DNA of 64,000 nt from Chlorophyllum brunneum (lineage: Eukaryota; Basidiomycota; Agaricomycetes; Agaricales; Agaricaceae). The notes beneath the pieces are model-generated. The model searched no databases. It was not told the DNA's origin and worked only from the letters and a program-made list of their open reading frames with translations. The DNA is taken from the NCBI GenBank assembly GCA_963576785.1, contig OY756151.1, positions 124,001-188,000 of the forward strand, written 5' to 3'. A program made the position numbers and the translations under genes. Position 1 is the first letter of the stretch; the number at the start of each line of letters is the position of its first letter. Positions 1-10,504 of this stretch are shown in pieces.

Positions 1-94
1 TTCTCCAGAAACAAGAGAATCAGTAACACTTGTAGTCGCAAATGATGTAGAAGATCTGCGCACCATCGAGTTAGATATAGAGGGAAAAACAAAG

Positions 95-475
95 GTGGAT
101 GCCATCCTGGATGAGGGTTCCCAGATCATTAGTATGCGACACGACATTTGGGAGAAGTTAGGGATACCTATGAGGTCAGACAAAGTCATGGTTATGGAAT
201 CAGCCAACTCCTCTTGCAAATCGACAATGGGATTCCTACCCAATCTTCAAGTAACCATTGGCGACTGTATGTTGTATCTTCAAGTTCAAGTGGTCGAAAA
301 CACATTGTATGAAATGCTGCTGGGACGGCCATTCTTGACACTTACCCAAGCCAATACATACCATCTTTCGAATAGAGGATCATATATCACACCCGTAGAC
401 CCCAATAATGGCCAAATTGTTACAGTCCCAACCAAGCCTCGAATCTGTACCTCACCATCTCACTCGGGTTTTTAA
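95..475 (+). pseudogene. Gypsy A aspartic protease segment
   Basis: The 126-residue open stretch begins with a retropepsin-like pattern: a hydrophobic strand, then D-E-G-S-Q-I, then a partner strand ending in the L-L-G-R-P-F motif of the retropepsin fold. In active proteases the catalytic triplet is D-S/T-G; here the middle residue is Glu, so activity is doubtful. It lies just upstream of the reverse transcriptase segment, as expected in a gypsy polyprotein. The first base is only the first in-frame ATG; homologous sequence continues leftwards toward base 1. The downstream 532-756 frame is the degraded linker before RT. Confidence 0.72.
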
Positions 476-864
476 AAATCGATGATTCAGCTATGTGTTG
501 AGGAAATACATGTCAACTACAAGCTCGCAAATTGTTAAAGAAACCTACCTTGTCAATAATCCCACTCAACTGCTTTATGATTTCACCACTTGCATTCACC
601 TCATCTCACTTCAACACCATATCGAAACCTAAGGAAATATACGAAATATCACTATTAGCCCTGGAGAAAACTCTCCAAACCCTCGAAACACTTGCCTACA
701 AGAAAGTTGCTAGTCGCATCAAGCCTGTAGCCACCACCCTACCAGAGAAGTTCTGAATTGTTTGTTGGATCCTAGCTGATCCTCTTGAAAACCTCCAAAT
801 CCTACCAACCAACCCTCCTAACTTCGTACCTGGAATTTGTTATACAGCTGAACGAAAGGAAGCT

Positions 865-1708
865 ATGAAGGTGAATGAAAATAGCTTCCTGACAATAGAA
901 GAAGAAAAACTGGTACATTACCTTATCAAAGCTCAAGAGACCAGTTTTGTATGGTATGAAGAAGAGAAAGGAAAATTCTCTTCAGATTATTTTGACCCAG
1001 TTGTAATTCCTATGATTGAGCACATTCCATGGAGCCTACAAAACATACCTATTTCCCCAGGAATCTTCAATTGTGTAGTTCAGATCATCAAGGACAAGAT
1101 TACAGCAGAAGTCTATGAACCATCAAGCTCTTCATATCATCCTTGTTGGTTTTGCGTACTAAAGAAGGATGGGAAATCTCTCCATCTCGTCCACAATCAC
1201 AGTAGCAATAAAAGATGCGGGAGTGCCCCCAATAGTCAAACATTATGCAGAGTTATTTGGTGGTTGAGGATGCTACGGAGTGTTTGATCTCTTTGTTGGA
1301 TATGATCAACGTGCCCTAGCTCTGGAGTCCCACGACCTGACAACATTCCAGACATCCCTCGGAATGTTTCGCCTCACATCTATACCAATGGGTTATACAA
1401 ACTTGATACAGATTCAACATGGCAACCTTACCTTCCTCCTGCAAGATGAAATCCCACATGTAGCAGTTCCATTCATTGATGATGTCCCTGTTAAAGGACC
1501 ACCTATACACTATGAATTAGACAGCGGTCAGTTTGAAAGTATTCCGGAGAATCCAGGAATCCAACGTTTCATATGGGAGCATCTGCAAAACATGAACCGA
1601 GTTGTTCGACAAATCAAGCATGCTGGAGGAACATTTTCGGCAGCAAAATCTCACCTTTGCATTCCATCTGCACTCGTTGTTGGTCACCAATGTACCTATG
1701 AAGGGTGA
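865..1708 (+). pseudogene. Gypsy A reverse transcriptase, two open pieces
   Basis: Residues coded at 865-1266 resemble the RT fingers (a conserved charged segment followed by C-V-L-K-K-D-G-K-S-L and L-V-H-N). A TGA at about 1267-1269 interrupts the frame. The same domain continues from 1280 with the palm: an S-I-P-M-G-Y strand and a catalytic F-I-D-D-V-P-V-K-G motif that keeps both aspartates. The piece ends at a TGA near 1706. The stops sit where related elements have Arg, so they look like CGA to TGA changes. The RT could not be made as one protein. Confidence 0.82.
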
Positions 1709-2581
1709 CTGCCAGATAAGTCTCGAATTCAGAAGATTGTTGACTGGCTACCATGCCAAAACCTTACCAAAGTTCATGGATTCCTTGGCACAATGGGAAC
1801 TATCCGAATTTTCATCAAAAATTACACTACAATTGCACGTCCACTTGTGAACCTTACATGAAAAGGAGCAGAGTTTGTCTTTGAAGAAGAGCAAGAGTTA
1901 GCTATGGAGAAGTTGAAGAAACTGGTGAAAGACTCACCAGCAATCCAAGGAATCAACTATGCCAGTGGAAGGGAGGTGATCCTGGTTGTAGATACATCAA
2001 TGATCACAGTGGGATACATAATCTCACAGATCAGGGCAGACAACTGGCAATATCCCTCAAGATTCGGATTGTTAACCTTGTCTGAAAGGGAAGGATGATA
2101 CTCACAGGCAAAATTAGAGCTCTTTGGATTGTTTCGAGCCTTGAAGGACTGTAGGATTTGGATAGTAGGTGTGAAGAACTTGACTGTTGAAGTAGACACA
2201 AAGTATATCTGTGGAATAGTTAATAATCCAGATATCCAACCTAATGCAACAATCAACCATTGGATTTTGGCCATCCTGCTCTTCGACTTCCAATTATGCC
2301 ATGTTCCAGGTCATACACATGGCCCAGATGGTCTATCGCAATGTCCCCAAGCAATAGAGGATCCAGTGGGAGAGGATAACTATGAGGCATGGATTGACAA
2401 AGCCAATGCCTTCACAATCAAAGCAAGTTACAGACTAAACCCATATGCTCAAGACAACCAAGGACTACTCTCATGGCTGGAATTATCAAACACGTTCGGA
2501 ACAGAGGCTCTCAACTACTTCCCAGACCATGCCAAGCCCACGAGACTCTTCATCCCACCATCAAGGTCCTATCAAACATAG
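1709..2581 (+). pseudogene. Gypsy A RT thumb and RNase H segment
   Basis: After the RT palm the frame continues with a thumb/connection segment (G-F-L-G-T-M-G pattern near 1780) and then an RNase H domain near 1975-2360. The RNase H strand reads I-L-V-V-D-T-S, and the domain closes with H-V-P-G-H-T-H-G-P-D-G-L-S, the usual end of gypsy RNase H. TGA codons near 1858 and 2096 break the frame. The segment is placed correctly between RT and integrase. Confidence 0.75.
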
Positions 2582-2715
2582 ATACTAGCAATCCCCAGTC
2601 ATGTCATCCCCAAATTCCCCAGTCAGAAAAAGCCTGCGCATGCAATTTTGAACTCTCCTCAATCAAAAATTTCCTCCGAGAGCCCAAGCATATGCCAGGA
2701 ATGAAGAAAGAGGCC

Positions 2716-3570
2716 TTGAAATGATTAGTACGACAGGCAGCAGGTTTCTTCATACGAGAAGGTCAATTATGGAAAAAGGACACTAAAGCAAAACATAAGT
2801 TGGTGATTAGGGAGAAAGAAAAGTGGTACAGCCTACTGAAGCAAGCATATGACAAACTTGACCACAAAGGTATCTTTACAACCCAAATTCACCTCCTCAA
2901 ACAGTTCTGGTGGCCTTATCTAGATGAAGATGTCTGTTGGTTTATCAAAACATGTCATGAATGTCAGGCACATTCTACCAAGTGAATTTTCATACCACCT
3001 ACCGTTCCCATCCCTCTATCCCTATTTCGCAAAGTCTACATCGACACAATGTTTATGCCAAAGTCTAATGGTTTCTGATATGTCATCCATGCTCGATGCT
3101 CTCTATCCTCATATCCAGAATGGTGGATGCTTTGCAACGAAAACGCATGCACACTCGGCTCATTTGTGTTCGAAGAAATTCTGTGTAGGTAGGGCGCTGT
3201 TGAAGAAATTGTGACTGACAATAGGGCTGCATTCATACAAGCAGTTGAGTACCTTTCGCGAAAATACAAGATAAACCACATACAGATATCCCCCTACAAT
3301 TCACAAGCCAACGGTCCAGTCGAATGTCGACATTTTGATGTTAGAGAGGCTCTGGTGAAGGCAGCAGATGACGATGAGAAAAGGTGGACTGCAGTTGCTC
3401 CATCAGTGTTCTGGGCTGAGCGAATATCGATCCAAAAATCTACGGGGTACTCACCATATTACATAGCTCACGGATTAGAGCCTCTTCTCCCCTTTGACCT
3501 TGTGGAAGTGACATATCTCACTCCTCCCCTCTCCAAACCAATCCCCTCAGCCAATCTCATAGCATATTGA
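2716..3570 (+). pseudogene. Gypsy A integrase (zinc finger and core)
   Basis: An HHCC-type zinc finger is visible at about 2840-2985: a histidine pair (D-H-K-G-I-F plus upstream His) followed by C-H-E-C. The integrase core follows in fragments, with T-D-N-R-A-A-F near 3211 and I-S-P-Y-N-S-Q-A-N-G-P-V-E near 3290, the second and third acidic positions of the D,D-35-E core. The first core segment, at 2986-3200, is scrambled by frame changes. TGA stops occur at about 2721, 2983 and 3568. Confidence 0.8.
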
Positions 3571-4257
3571 GCCATCCAGCTCCAAAAACGGCCATCTGAC
3601 CTCGTGCAAATAAAGCAGCGACTGATTAAAGCATAATATCAGTCAATCAGGCAGTTTGAAGAGTAACATGGACGTACAATTCAAAACTACAATTTTGATC
3701 CTGGAGCACTAGTCTTGGTCCGGAACTCACGTATTGATGGAGACCTTGGCAGTAAGACCAAACCCTGTTACTTTAGCCCCATGGTAGTTATGAAGAAAGC
3801 AAAGGGAGGATCATATATCCTCACAGAACTTGATGGCAGCATGTCAAGGCTATGTTTCGCAGCCTTCCAAATTGTTCCATACCATCCACATGACCTGCAA
3901 TCAATTTCAGTCACAAAAATAACTGATCTCTCATCAGAGCAACTTGACAAGATCACCCACGATCCCGTCCCTCTCCCTTACAATGATGTCCCCTCCATAG
4001 AAGAACCCCTCAAGAATCAGCTATCTGACTGACTGGGAAGTCAGTATGAAAAGTACCCCAGAGATGTGGAGATCGGACAATGGCTAGGCCTTCAAATGGC
4101 TATCTGTCCCCCTCCTCCTACTAGCCCTATTCGTACACAACATTCTGCTCATCCGATGAAGGAAAATAGGCCAAGGACTCAACAATACTTTTTGAATGCC
4201 AGCAAGATGGGCATCAATTCTCGCAGACTCAAAAAGGGCAAAGGCCTTTGGGCCTAA
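3571..4257 (+). pseudogene. Gypsy A integrase C-terminal domain and tail
   Basis: The 3715-4032 frame matches the SH3-like integrase C-terminus of agaricomycete gypsy elements: V-L-V-R-N-S-R-I followed by K-T-K-P-C-Y-F and G-S-Y-I-L-T-E-L-D-G. Its upstream half (3571-3714) holds three stops. A short basic Pro/Arg-rich tail continues to about 4257. No chromodomain was seen in this element. Confidence 0.65.
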
Positions 4258-4347
4258 CTGCCTCACTCTCCACCCCGACATCACTCTCCATTCACCACAC
4301 CAGCCAGTACCCTCTCGATAAAACAATTTCATTCAAATCCCTGAACA

Positions 4348-4842
4348 TGTAGGAACAGTTGTTACTAAAAGTATGAAAATTTTCAATCCCTTATGTACCC
4401 TTTTATTCAATCCATATAATATCTCCATAATCCCTAATTTGGACTGTTTCGGACTCTACTTTTCTATTCAAATTATTTCTACAGTGTATACAAACTATGT
4501 ACAAGGTTTTCGTAGTATAGGTTTGGATTTTCGTATAAATACAAATGTACTTTGTCTATGAAAATCAGTGAAAAAGTATCCAGTTATTCCTATCTCTCTT
4601 CTCTGCCTCCCAGAGGCTTGTAAATGTCTCACTTCGACAAACTGCCCCTTTCTTTTATCCTTGTGTGTGCCTAGACACATTCCCTTTCACCTCTACTCCC
4701 CTTGGGTTGAAGCCCCAACGTCAGACAGACACTGACATGCTCGCAAACATAGTGAGACAATGTCTCTTCAGAATGCAGCTTAGAAAGCACAAATAACAAT
4801 AATAAGGACTGTATTCCTGTCTTTAGTCTTGTACTTAACACA
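4348..4842 (+). repeat. Probable 3' LTR of gypsy A
   Basis: The segment begins TGTAGGAACAG after the last coding remnant and ends TTAACACA, matching the TG...CA convention. It contains a TATA-like TATAAATA at 4534-4541. Its right edge is where minus-strand copia-like coding starts. The left LTR is outside the window, so the limits cannot be confirmed by pairing. Confidence 0.5.
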
Positions 4843-4860
4843 AGGTCCTTACATTGGACC

Positions 4861-6735
4861 AGCTGCAGCAATGGTAAAGTTACACTGGTCTTAGAGAGGT
4901 AGTAATGGATTAACTCTATACCACCTTCATGAATCATTCAGCAAAAGTCTTCCTCATTTAGCTCAAGCATAGGCAAATCTTCTCCAAGATTCTGCTTTTG
5001 TGCTGGCAATTGAGATTGCTACCTATCAGGTGCATATTCATTTGCTCCTGGAATACAAACTCTAAGCCCTGGAGGGACATTGGGTTAGCTAATGTTCATT
5101 GTCCTTTTCTAGGCTGACCATAAGGTTTGTACCTTTTGTAATCTCTCAGGATATCTTTTGGGTATTGGCAGTTGCTATAGATATTTCCTTCTCTTTGTGG
5201 AACCTGAAGGGTGGTTTGATCACAAAGTTTTCTTGATGCTTCAATGTTTGGATATAGAATAAAGATTCCTTCTGGAATAGGTATAGGAACCTATTCATCA
5301 GCACATGGATTAGGCACAGGTGCAGCCTCCATCTCCTCAACCTTAACAGGAGGTGGAGTTGGATCCTTGTAGGATAATCCTGGAGAAGATCTTTTAGAAG
5401 AGGAAGAAGGTAGAGGCAACAGAGTCTGCACTCTGGGACTAGGAGTAGAAGATTGTGGATGAGAAGGTGGCAGCAGTGGTCTAGCACATGGCACACTCAG
5501 ACCAGATGGTCCTGGAACAAATTCTTCTCCAGAAAGGGAAGAATTTAATCCATCTCTAGAGTTGCTTTGTTTGGGTGGCAATACACCCTGTTGTTCAGAC
5601 TGATTTGGACATCTGGGAAAATAGAGTTCATTGAAGATGGTATGGGGGGAGGTAAAGATAGAATTATTCTGCTAATAGCATATAAACTCAAACTTGCTGC
5701 CATCACCTGTATAACCAATGAAGATTATCAATTCCAATTTGGGTACAAGTTTGTCTTGCTGCACCTCATCAGAAAAGTATATGTAGGCCCCACAATCAAA
5801 GACCCAGAGATGAGAAACATTAGGTTTTCTTCCAAACCATGTCTTATAGGGAATGACCTATTTTGGGTGTTTCATTGGTGTCCTGTTATAGACATGAGCA
5901 GCCATATTGAATACAAACTCCCAGTAGCTAGCCAGAAGGCACACTTCAAGTCACATAGATTGTGCCTTTTCTAGGAGTGTCTGATTAAGATGTTCAGCAC
6001 ACCCATTCTGTTGGTGAATGTGCGGCACACTTGTTTCATGAAGCAAAATAGTCCTTTAGTTCCTGAGACATATATTCTCCTCCATTATCAGAGCACACAC
6101 ACTTGATGTGTTTGCCTATCTGGTTCATCACCAGTTCAGCATATGCCTTGAAGGCACATGCAGTATCTAATTTGCTGTATAAGAAAGAAATGTGTACAGA
6201 GGAAGAGTAGTCATCAAGGAACATCATAACCCATTTGTACTTGTGATAAGATACAATAGGGAGCTCCTAAAAATCTGAGTGGATCAATTTAAGGATCTCA
6301 GATATGTGAGATGTATTCTCATGGTAAGCCTTGTTTGGCAGCTTTCTAAGCACACAACCAGGGCAAACCTTCTGTCCACTTAGTGGAATCACTGGGACAG
6401 GTTCCATGTGTTTTGGCACATAATCCAGAGCCTGATTGGATGGGTGTGCAAATCTTCAATGCCAGACATCATAGGATGTGGTATTTTTTGCTGATTGAAG
6501 CCAAGGAGAATCTAAGATCTCCATCATACAAGATGTGCATGTCAACAAAGTGAACTTAGTTCAAAGAACCACCTTGGTGACATTGTCTACTCAAGAATGG
6601 TTTACCACAAACATCACAAATGACAGTCTTTCCATTTGATGCTTCTGTAATCAAACCAGTTTTATCCATGATGGAACCAGGTCTCATATCTAACTTTGGT
6701 ATGTGGTTTACCAGACAAAGGCACAATGTCTGCTA
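4861..6735 (-). pseudogene. Copia integrase and post-integrase linker
   Basis: Minus-strand fragments show a gag-pre-integrase motif with C-V-L-R-K-L-P near 6350. The integrase core follows at 6036-6227, with M-F-L-D-D-Y-S-S and C-S-D-N-G-G-E-Y, two catalytic aspartate motifs. Further 3', at 5146-5581, is a Ser/Pro-rich linker. A segment around 4860-5100 (N-V-P-P-G-L-R...) looks like the region just before RT. Frames switch repeatedly and stops are frequent. No RT follows. Confidence 0.72.
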
Positions 6736-7785
6736 CTAAACTTCACCTAACTCATTTTTTACTTCTGTCTCAAAATAGACAGTGCCATAAGATCCAATAG
6801 AAAGGGTGGATCCATCTGCAATCTGTACTGACCCAAAAAAGCCTTCAACAATATCAACAAGATCCCTTTTGTTTGGAGTAACATTAAGGGAGACACTAGA
6901 GTCCAGGAGCCATTTATTGCTTGATTTGCAAGGCTGCCTATTCATCATGCATCCACATGTGCTACTGCAGCTATGTGTTATTCCACACATATTCTTCACT
7001 CTTGAAAACAGAAGAGAAAATGTAATATCTGATTTAAATAGATATGCATATTTATATAAATGTCCATATTTACTTGAGCTATTTATCCAAGATTCTACAT
7101 TGGCTGAGGTTGCACTCTGTGCACCCAGCCAAGAGTCTTTTTGGACATCAGCAATGCATATGAGATACCTGCAGCAATCCTCAGATTTGTATGAAGAGCA
7201 AGCAAGATCTGGCTTACCTACCATTATTTCATTAGAGTAATCCTTGTCCTCTGATTCTATTGACACTGCATCCTTGTCCTTCTTGATGGCAGTTGGAGCT
7301 GGGATACTCACAACTGGTTCAGCTGCTGACAAGATGCCGAACAATTTGTCAACCTCCATGATAGAGGTAGCCATCAGAGAAGTGGCTAGACAAGGAAAGG
7401 AAGTGTTTCCCATGTATTTCTTGTAAAGATCCAAGGCTTTTGCCTTGGCAGCCACATATGGAGTAGGACAGTGCCAGTGATCTTGAGATTGCTTCTCAGT
7501 AGGATTATTCATCTGTGAGAGGAGGGAAGGGATTGGGACAGAGGACCGCACCTCAGTGACAAGGCTGTGAGTACTGTGGTCAACTTGGCAAAGCCAAAAT
7601 TGACTGAGTCCATTGTGTATGCTGGTTGCCCAGCATTGTTGTTGGAGGGACAGCCTTTGCTTGTGCCCCTCACACCCTGCTACCTCTTCTTTTTTCCTCC
7701 CTCTCCTCCCTGACCCTGCTACTGCTGAGGGTACTGCTATTGTGGGGGACTGCACTGCTGCTGCTACTGCTGCCCCTGATAACAT
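6736..7785 (-). pseudogene. Copia gag-tail and aspartic protease ORF
   Basis: This is the longest open frame of the element (349 residues). Near its C-terminus it carries W-L-L-D-S-S-V-S-L-N-V-T-P, the copia protease active-site pattern, where family members usually have D-S/T-G-A/C; the glycine is a serine here, so the protease is probably dead. The next segment (D-G-S-T-L-S-I-G-S-Y-G-T-V) is the usual second strand. The upstream half has His/Cys positions suggestive of a degraded zinc knuckle. It lies between gag and integrase. Confidence 0.75.
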
Positions 7786-8448
7786 GGGGGCATGCCTTGG
7801 GATTAGATATTAGAGAACTTGTTTACCAATTGGTTTACCTTAAGCATTGCCCAATGGTATATAATAGATCCACAGACCAAGGCAAAGGTCACAGTTATAA
7901 TCTGAGTGTTCACAGTGAGGAAGAGAGTAGTGATATTCCACAAGGGTGGAATACTGGAAAGAAGAGCCATTGCCTTGATGATTTCCAGGATGGCACAATT
8001 GCTGTTAGCATCAAGCTGTTTATAGAAAATAGCAAGCTTGGCAATTGGGCTGGACAGGTTCTCATTTGGATAGAGATGGAAATAAATTGTCTTGACATAC
8101 TTCAAATAGAGTCCTGAAACAGACTCTGTGCCATATGCAGTGCAAAGGTGCAGTCACATGCTATTGACATCAGGAAGTGATCCTCTGATCATCTCAGCAG
8201 ATAGTTTACTCTTGATGATGGAGTAAACCACTCTGTACAATTGCATCCCAGCAACATGGTTGATCACTGTTGCTTCTGTGGGAGCTGGAGTGATTGCATA
8301 GGCAAGGACTAGGGTATGAATCTGTAACAGGGGTGTCTGCAAGAATTCATTCCCTATGATAGAGGTTCTGTCAGCAGAGACCAGAGCAAGGGCATTCTGC
8401 ATTCATTCTGCCCACTCGTTAAAGTTGGCAGTGCTGGAGAGGATGGGG

Positions 8449-8461
8449 ATGGAGCCTAGTA
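8449..8461. repeat. Target-site duplication, left copy
   Basis: The 13 bases atggagcctagta are repeated exactly at 9307-9319 on the other side of the LINE. One further T could extend it but merges with the poly(T) run. Confidence 0.85.
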
Positions 8462-9306
8462 TTTTTTTTTTTTTTTTTTTGAATCAACAATTTATATAGT
8501 GGTGCTCGAACGCAGTCTGCATATACATACATACAAAAGTAAAACGTACAAACTGTTCAGAGTAGAGAAAGTGAACTATGTGTAAACTAATCCCTCGAGA
8601 CTCAATGCCATCTAGCGCGTACACTAGAGAGATGTTTGGTACCTACGTTGATCAGCGAGAAAAAAGGGAAAAGAGGAATTCGGAAAGAGAGAGAGTAAGA
8701 GAGAGAGATTGATAGAAAGGAACTATCTACTCGCAATCACAAGGGGGAACAACAAATACTACTAGCGTGTGGGAGGGCACTTGCTCAGACACCATGGGAG
8801 ATATGGATTTTGAATGAAAACTATATATAAAATAGTAGATGAGTAGGGAAGAGAGAAATAGAGAAATGAATTTGAAGTCCATAACCGGGAGAGCATAAGA
8901 AAAAATAAAAAGAAAGAAAAGGATTTATGCAGGCGCAAACCCAAACCTCTTTTGGACTTGACGATGATGTAGTGGGGGTATTGACCTAGTGCGGATATGA
9001 GGGTAGTCAGATTCTGGGGGAAAGCTGAACACGGTAGAGTTTCGACACAAGAAATTGACAAAAGTCTTGATGGTGTCGACGCCAAAGTAATGATCGAAGG
9101 TGTTGCAACAATAGAGGATATGTGACCTAGTCTGTACCATTTGACTATTACAGTGGTGGCATGATAGGTTCTCATTGGGGAAGAATTGAAGTTGAAACTC
9201 CCCAATCAGAGCGTGGCATAGGATGGCGCAACATGCTTTTGCAAAGAGCTGAGGCTGGTGACCGCATTCTTATATCCAGGGACCGGACTTGATGTGTGAC
9301 AGTAAT
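8462..9306 (-). mobile_element. 5'-truncated LINE (non-LTR) insertion with poly(A) tail
   Basis: A run of about 20 T at 8462-8480 is the poly(A) tail of an element lying on the minus strand. The insert is flanked by the same 13-14 bases, atggagcctagta, at 8449-8461 and 9307-9319. The minus frame ending at 8925 encodes the C-terminal LINE zinc motif: C-H-H-C, then His about ten residues on, then I-L-Y-C-C. The rest (8481-8924) is 3' UTR-like. The insert keeps more CpG than its copia host, so it is probably younger. Confidence 0.85.
8925..9300 (-). pseudogene. LINE ORF C-terminal fragment (zinc motif)
   Basis: The frame reads into a segment I-G-E-F-Q-L-Q-F-F-P followed by C-H-H-C-N and H-I-L-Y-C-C. 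This is the CCHC-like motif at the end of LINE ORF2 after the RNase H/RT region. It runs to a TAA near 8925. The start is missing because the element is 5'-truncated, as is usual after target-primed reverse transcription. Confidence 0.72.
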
Positions 9307-9319
9307 ATGGAGCCTAGTA
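9307..9319. repeat. Target-site duplication, right copy
   Basis: Exact partner of the copy at 8449-8461. Removing the LINE plus one copy restores the continuous copia gag frame. Confidence 0.85.
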
Positions 9320-9557
9320 TGACAGAGATTGGAGATGACATGATTTAGTAGTCTAAAATCAGGACTTTTAATCAGCAATCAGATTTGTGGGCAATCAGAT
9401 CTGCACTACTGTTCAGCTATAAACCTATGTATGGAAGCCTTTAATAGAGCAGAAACTGATTGAATCACATTAGAGGGATGGGGGACCATGCTCTACAGGA
9501 CAGGTCAGATCTATGACCCATTTGCAGCCAGTCATAGTGCATAGAGAGCAGGCAATC

Positions 9558-9572
9558 TGGAGCCCATAACCT
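9558..9572 (-). promoter_or_regulatory. Copia primer binding site (half-tRNA iMet type)
   Basis: On the minus strand the bases directly after the LTR read GGTTATGGGCTCCAG. This resembles the primer binding site of Drosophila copia, which pairs with the anticodon-side half of initiator Met tRNA rather than its 3' end. The spacing (immediately after the LTR-terminal ACA) fits. The match is from memory of that element. Confidence 0.6.
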
Positions 9573-9864
9573 GTTGAACAGCACAGTACTACACAGTAGC
9601 AGAAGAATAATCTGACTTACTGATAAGGGAGTTAGTTAACTATTTAAGTATACTAAGTAGAGGTTGCTGAGAGAGTCAAGTAGAGCTTAAAGCAATTAAG
9701 TAGATTGTCTAAGGGATAAGAGAAATACATGCTACTATATATACCAAATGTCTGGGATGCAAAATCCTAAGGCCTACAGTAATCATATTGCATCAGTAAT
9801 GACAACTAAAGTCTCTTGTGATATGTGACATAGTTTGCAGTATCCAGTAGCATAATTGAAGCAA
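9573..9864 (-). repeat. Copia 5' LTR
   Basis: The 292-bp minus-strand segment starts TGTTG and ends CAACA, a 5-bp terminal inverted repeat, and is followed by the primer binding site. It contains a TATA-like tatatatag run. The same sequence, diverged, occurs on the plus strand at 20029-20278, which supports its identity as a repeated LTR. Confidence 0.72.
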
Positions 9865-9984
9865 CAAGTATTAGTTAGCTCATAAAATACATGAGGGAAA
9901 GGGACATAATGTGAGTCAGAAGGCACTGCCTTGATGACAAATATTATGAAGAATAATTACTAATCTACTGTGGAGCTAGTCACA

Positions 9985-10440
9985 TGGAATGCAGCTGATA
10001 AAATACAAATGACAACATACTCTTCATATATTATATGGGAGGCATGTTCCAAGGTTACTGGCACAAATGCACTGCAGCTGGTCAAGGAACTAAAGGAATA
10101 TGATTTTGGAGCTTTACAAAGTGACCCAGTTGGCTTCAGCAAGTTCTTACAATAGCTCTACTTGTTGGTAAGTATAGGAACAATATACTACCAGAAAACT
10201 ACTCATTCTTTTGGATATTAGCATTAGCACCCTTCAGCCCGAGCCCTGATCCACATGCCAGTAGATACCTGTCCAACTGATCATGGGAGTAAAACACTTT
10301 GGTTTGATTATGCTCCAATTGGCAGTCTCAAAGTGTACAGAGAGTTATTTGATGCTAGTTCCCCTGAAGAATCAAACCCAAATATAATCAAATTGCATCT
10401 GAGGGAAGGGAATAAGGTCTTAGAGATAAAGATGACACTT
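9985..10440 (+). pseudogene. Fragment of a NACHT-gene C-terminus, CpG-depleted
   Basis: The plus frame from about 9970 to 10155 (W-E-A-C-S-K-V-T-G then E-Y-D-F-G-A-L) matches the third exon of the NACHT gene at 20778-22874 (W-I-A-C-C-R-V-T-G then S-F-D-F-S-G-L). A GTAAGT intron remnant follows near 10172. A second piece at about 10235-10440 (I-I-K-L-H-L-R-E-G) matches the last exon (I-L-K-L-H-L-G). No NTPase domain is present, there is a stop at the exon end, and almost no CpG remains. It is a decayed partial duplicate. Confidence 0.65.
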
Positions 10441-10504
10441 TCTTTGAGTTGGGCTTCATGGCAACCTGATTCTAATTTTGTACCTACACCACCATCTCCT
10501 GGAT

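Larger units (their letters stand above)
1..4842 (+). mobile_element. Ty3/gypsy retrotransposon remnant A (5' end outside window)
   Basis: The plus strand carries, in order, retropepsin-like protease, reverse transcriptase, RNase H, zinc-finger integrase and an integrase C-terminal segment, which is the gypsy (PR-RT-RH-INT) order. A probable 3' LTR closes it. The reading frame is broken by many stops, most of them TGA where the surrounding protein pattern wants Arg (near 1267, 1706, 1858, 2096, 2721, 3568 and 4030). The gag and 5' LTR lie before base 1. The right end abuts an inverted copia element. The element is inferred to be dead. Confidence 0.88.
7803..9341 (-). pseudogene. Copia gag, split by a LINE and by stops
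   Basis: An ATG at 9341 opens a frame reading M-S-S-P-I-S-V-I-L-G-S. It is interrupted by the LINE at 9306 and resumes at 8461 as I-P-I-L-S-S-T-A-N-F-N-E-W-A-E, the copia gag pattern of a polypeptide that starts with a Trp-containing motif. A TGA then falls at about 8403-8405 (an Arg is expected). Downstream fragments at 8154-8402 and 7803-8105 keep gag-like features such as L-L-S-S-I-P-P-L-W. The two halves match only when the LINE and one copy of the duplicated target are removed. Confidence 0.72.
4843..9864 (-). mobile_element. Ty1/copia retrotransposon remnant, 3' truncated, carrying a LINE insertion
   Basis: Read on the minus strand, the order is LTR (9864-9573), primer binding site, gag, aspartic protease, gag-pre-integrase/integrase and the linker that precedes RT. 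This is the copia order (protease-integrase-RT). RT and RNase H are missing: the sequence meets the gypsy A LTR at about 4843. A LINE interrupts gag at 8462-9306. Internal stops and the strong lack of CpG show an old, inactive copy. Confidence 0.85.

Noticed and set aside
6806..7240. Plus-strand 144-residue frame
   Set aside because: Antisense of the copia protease ORF, which has the recognisable motif.
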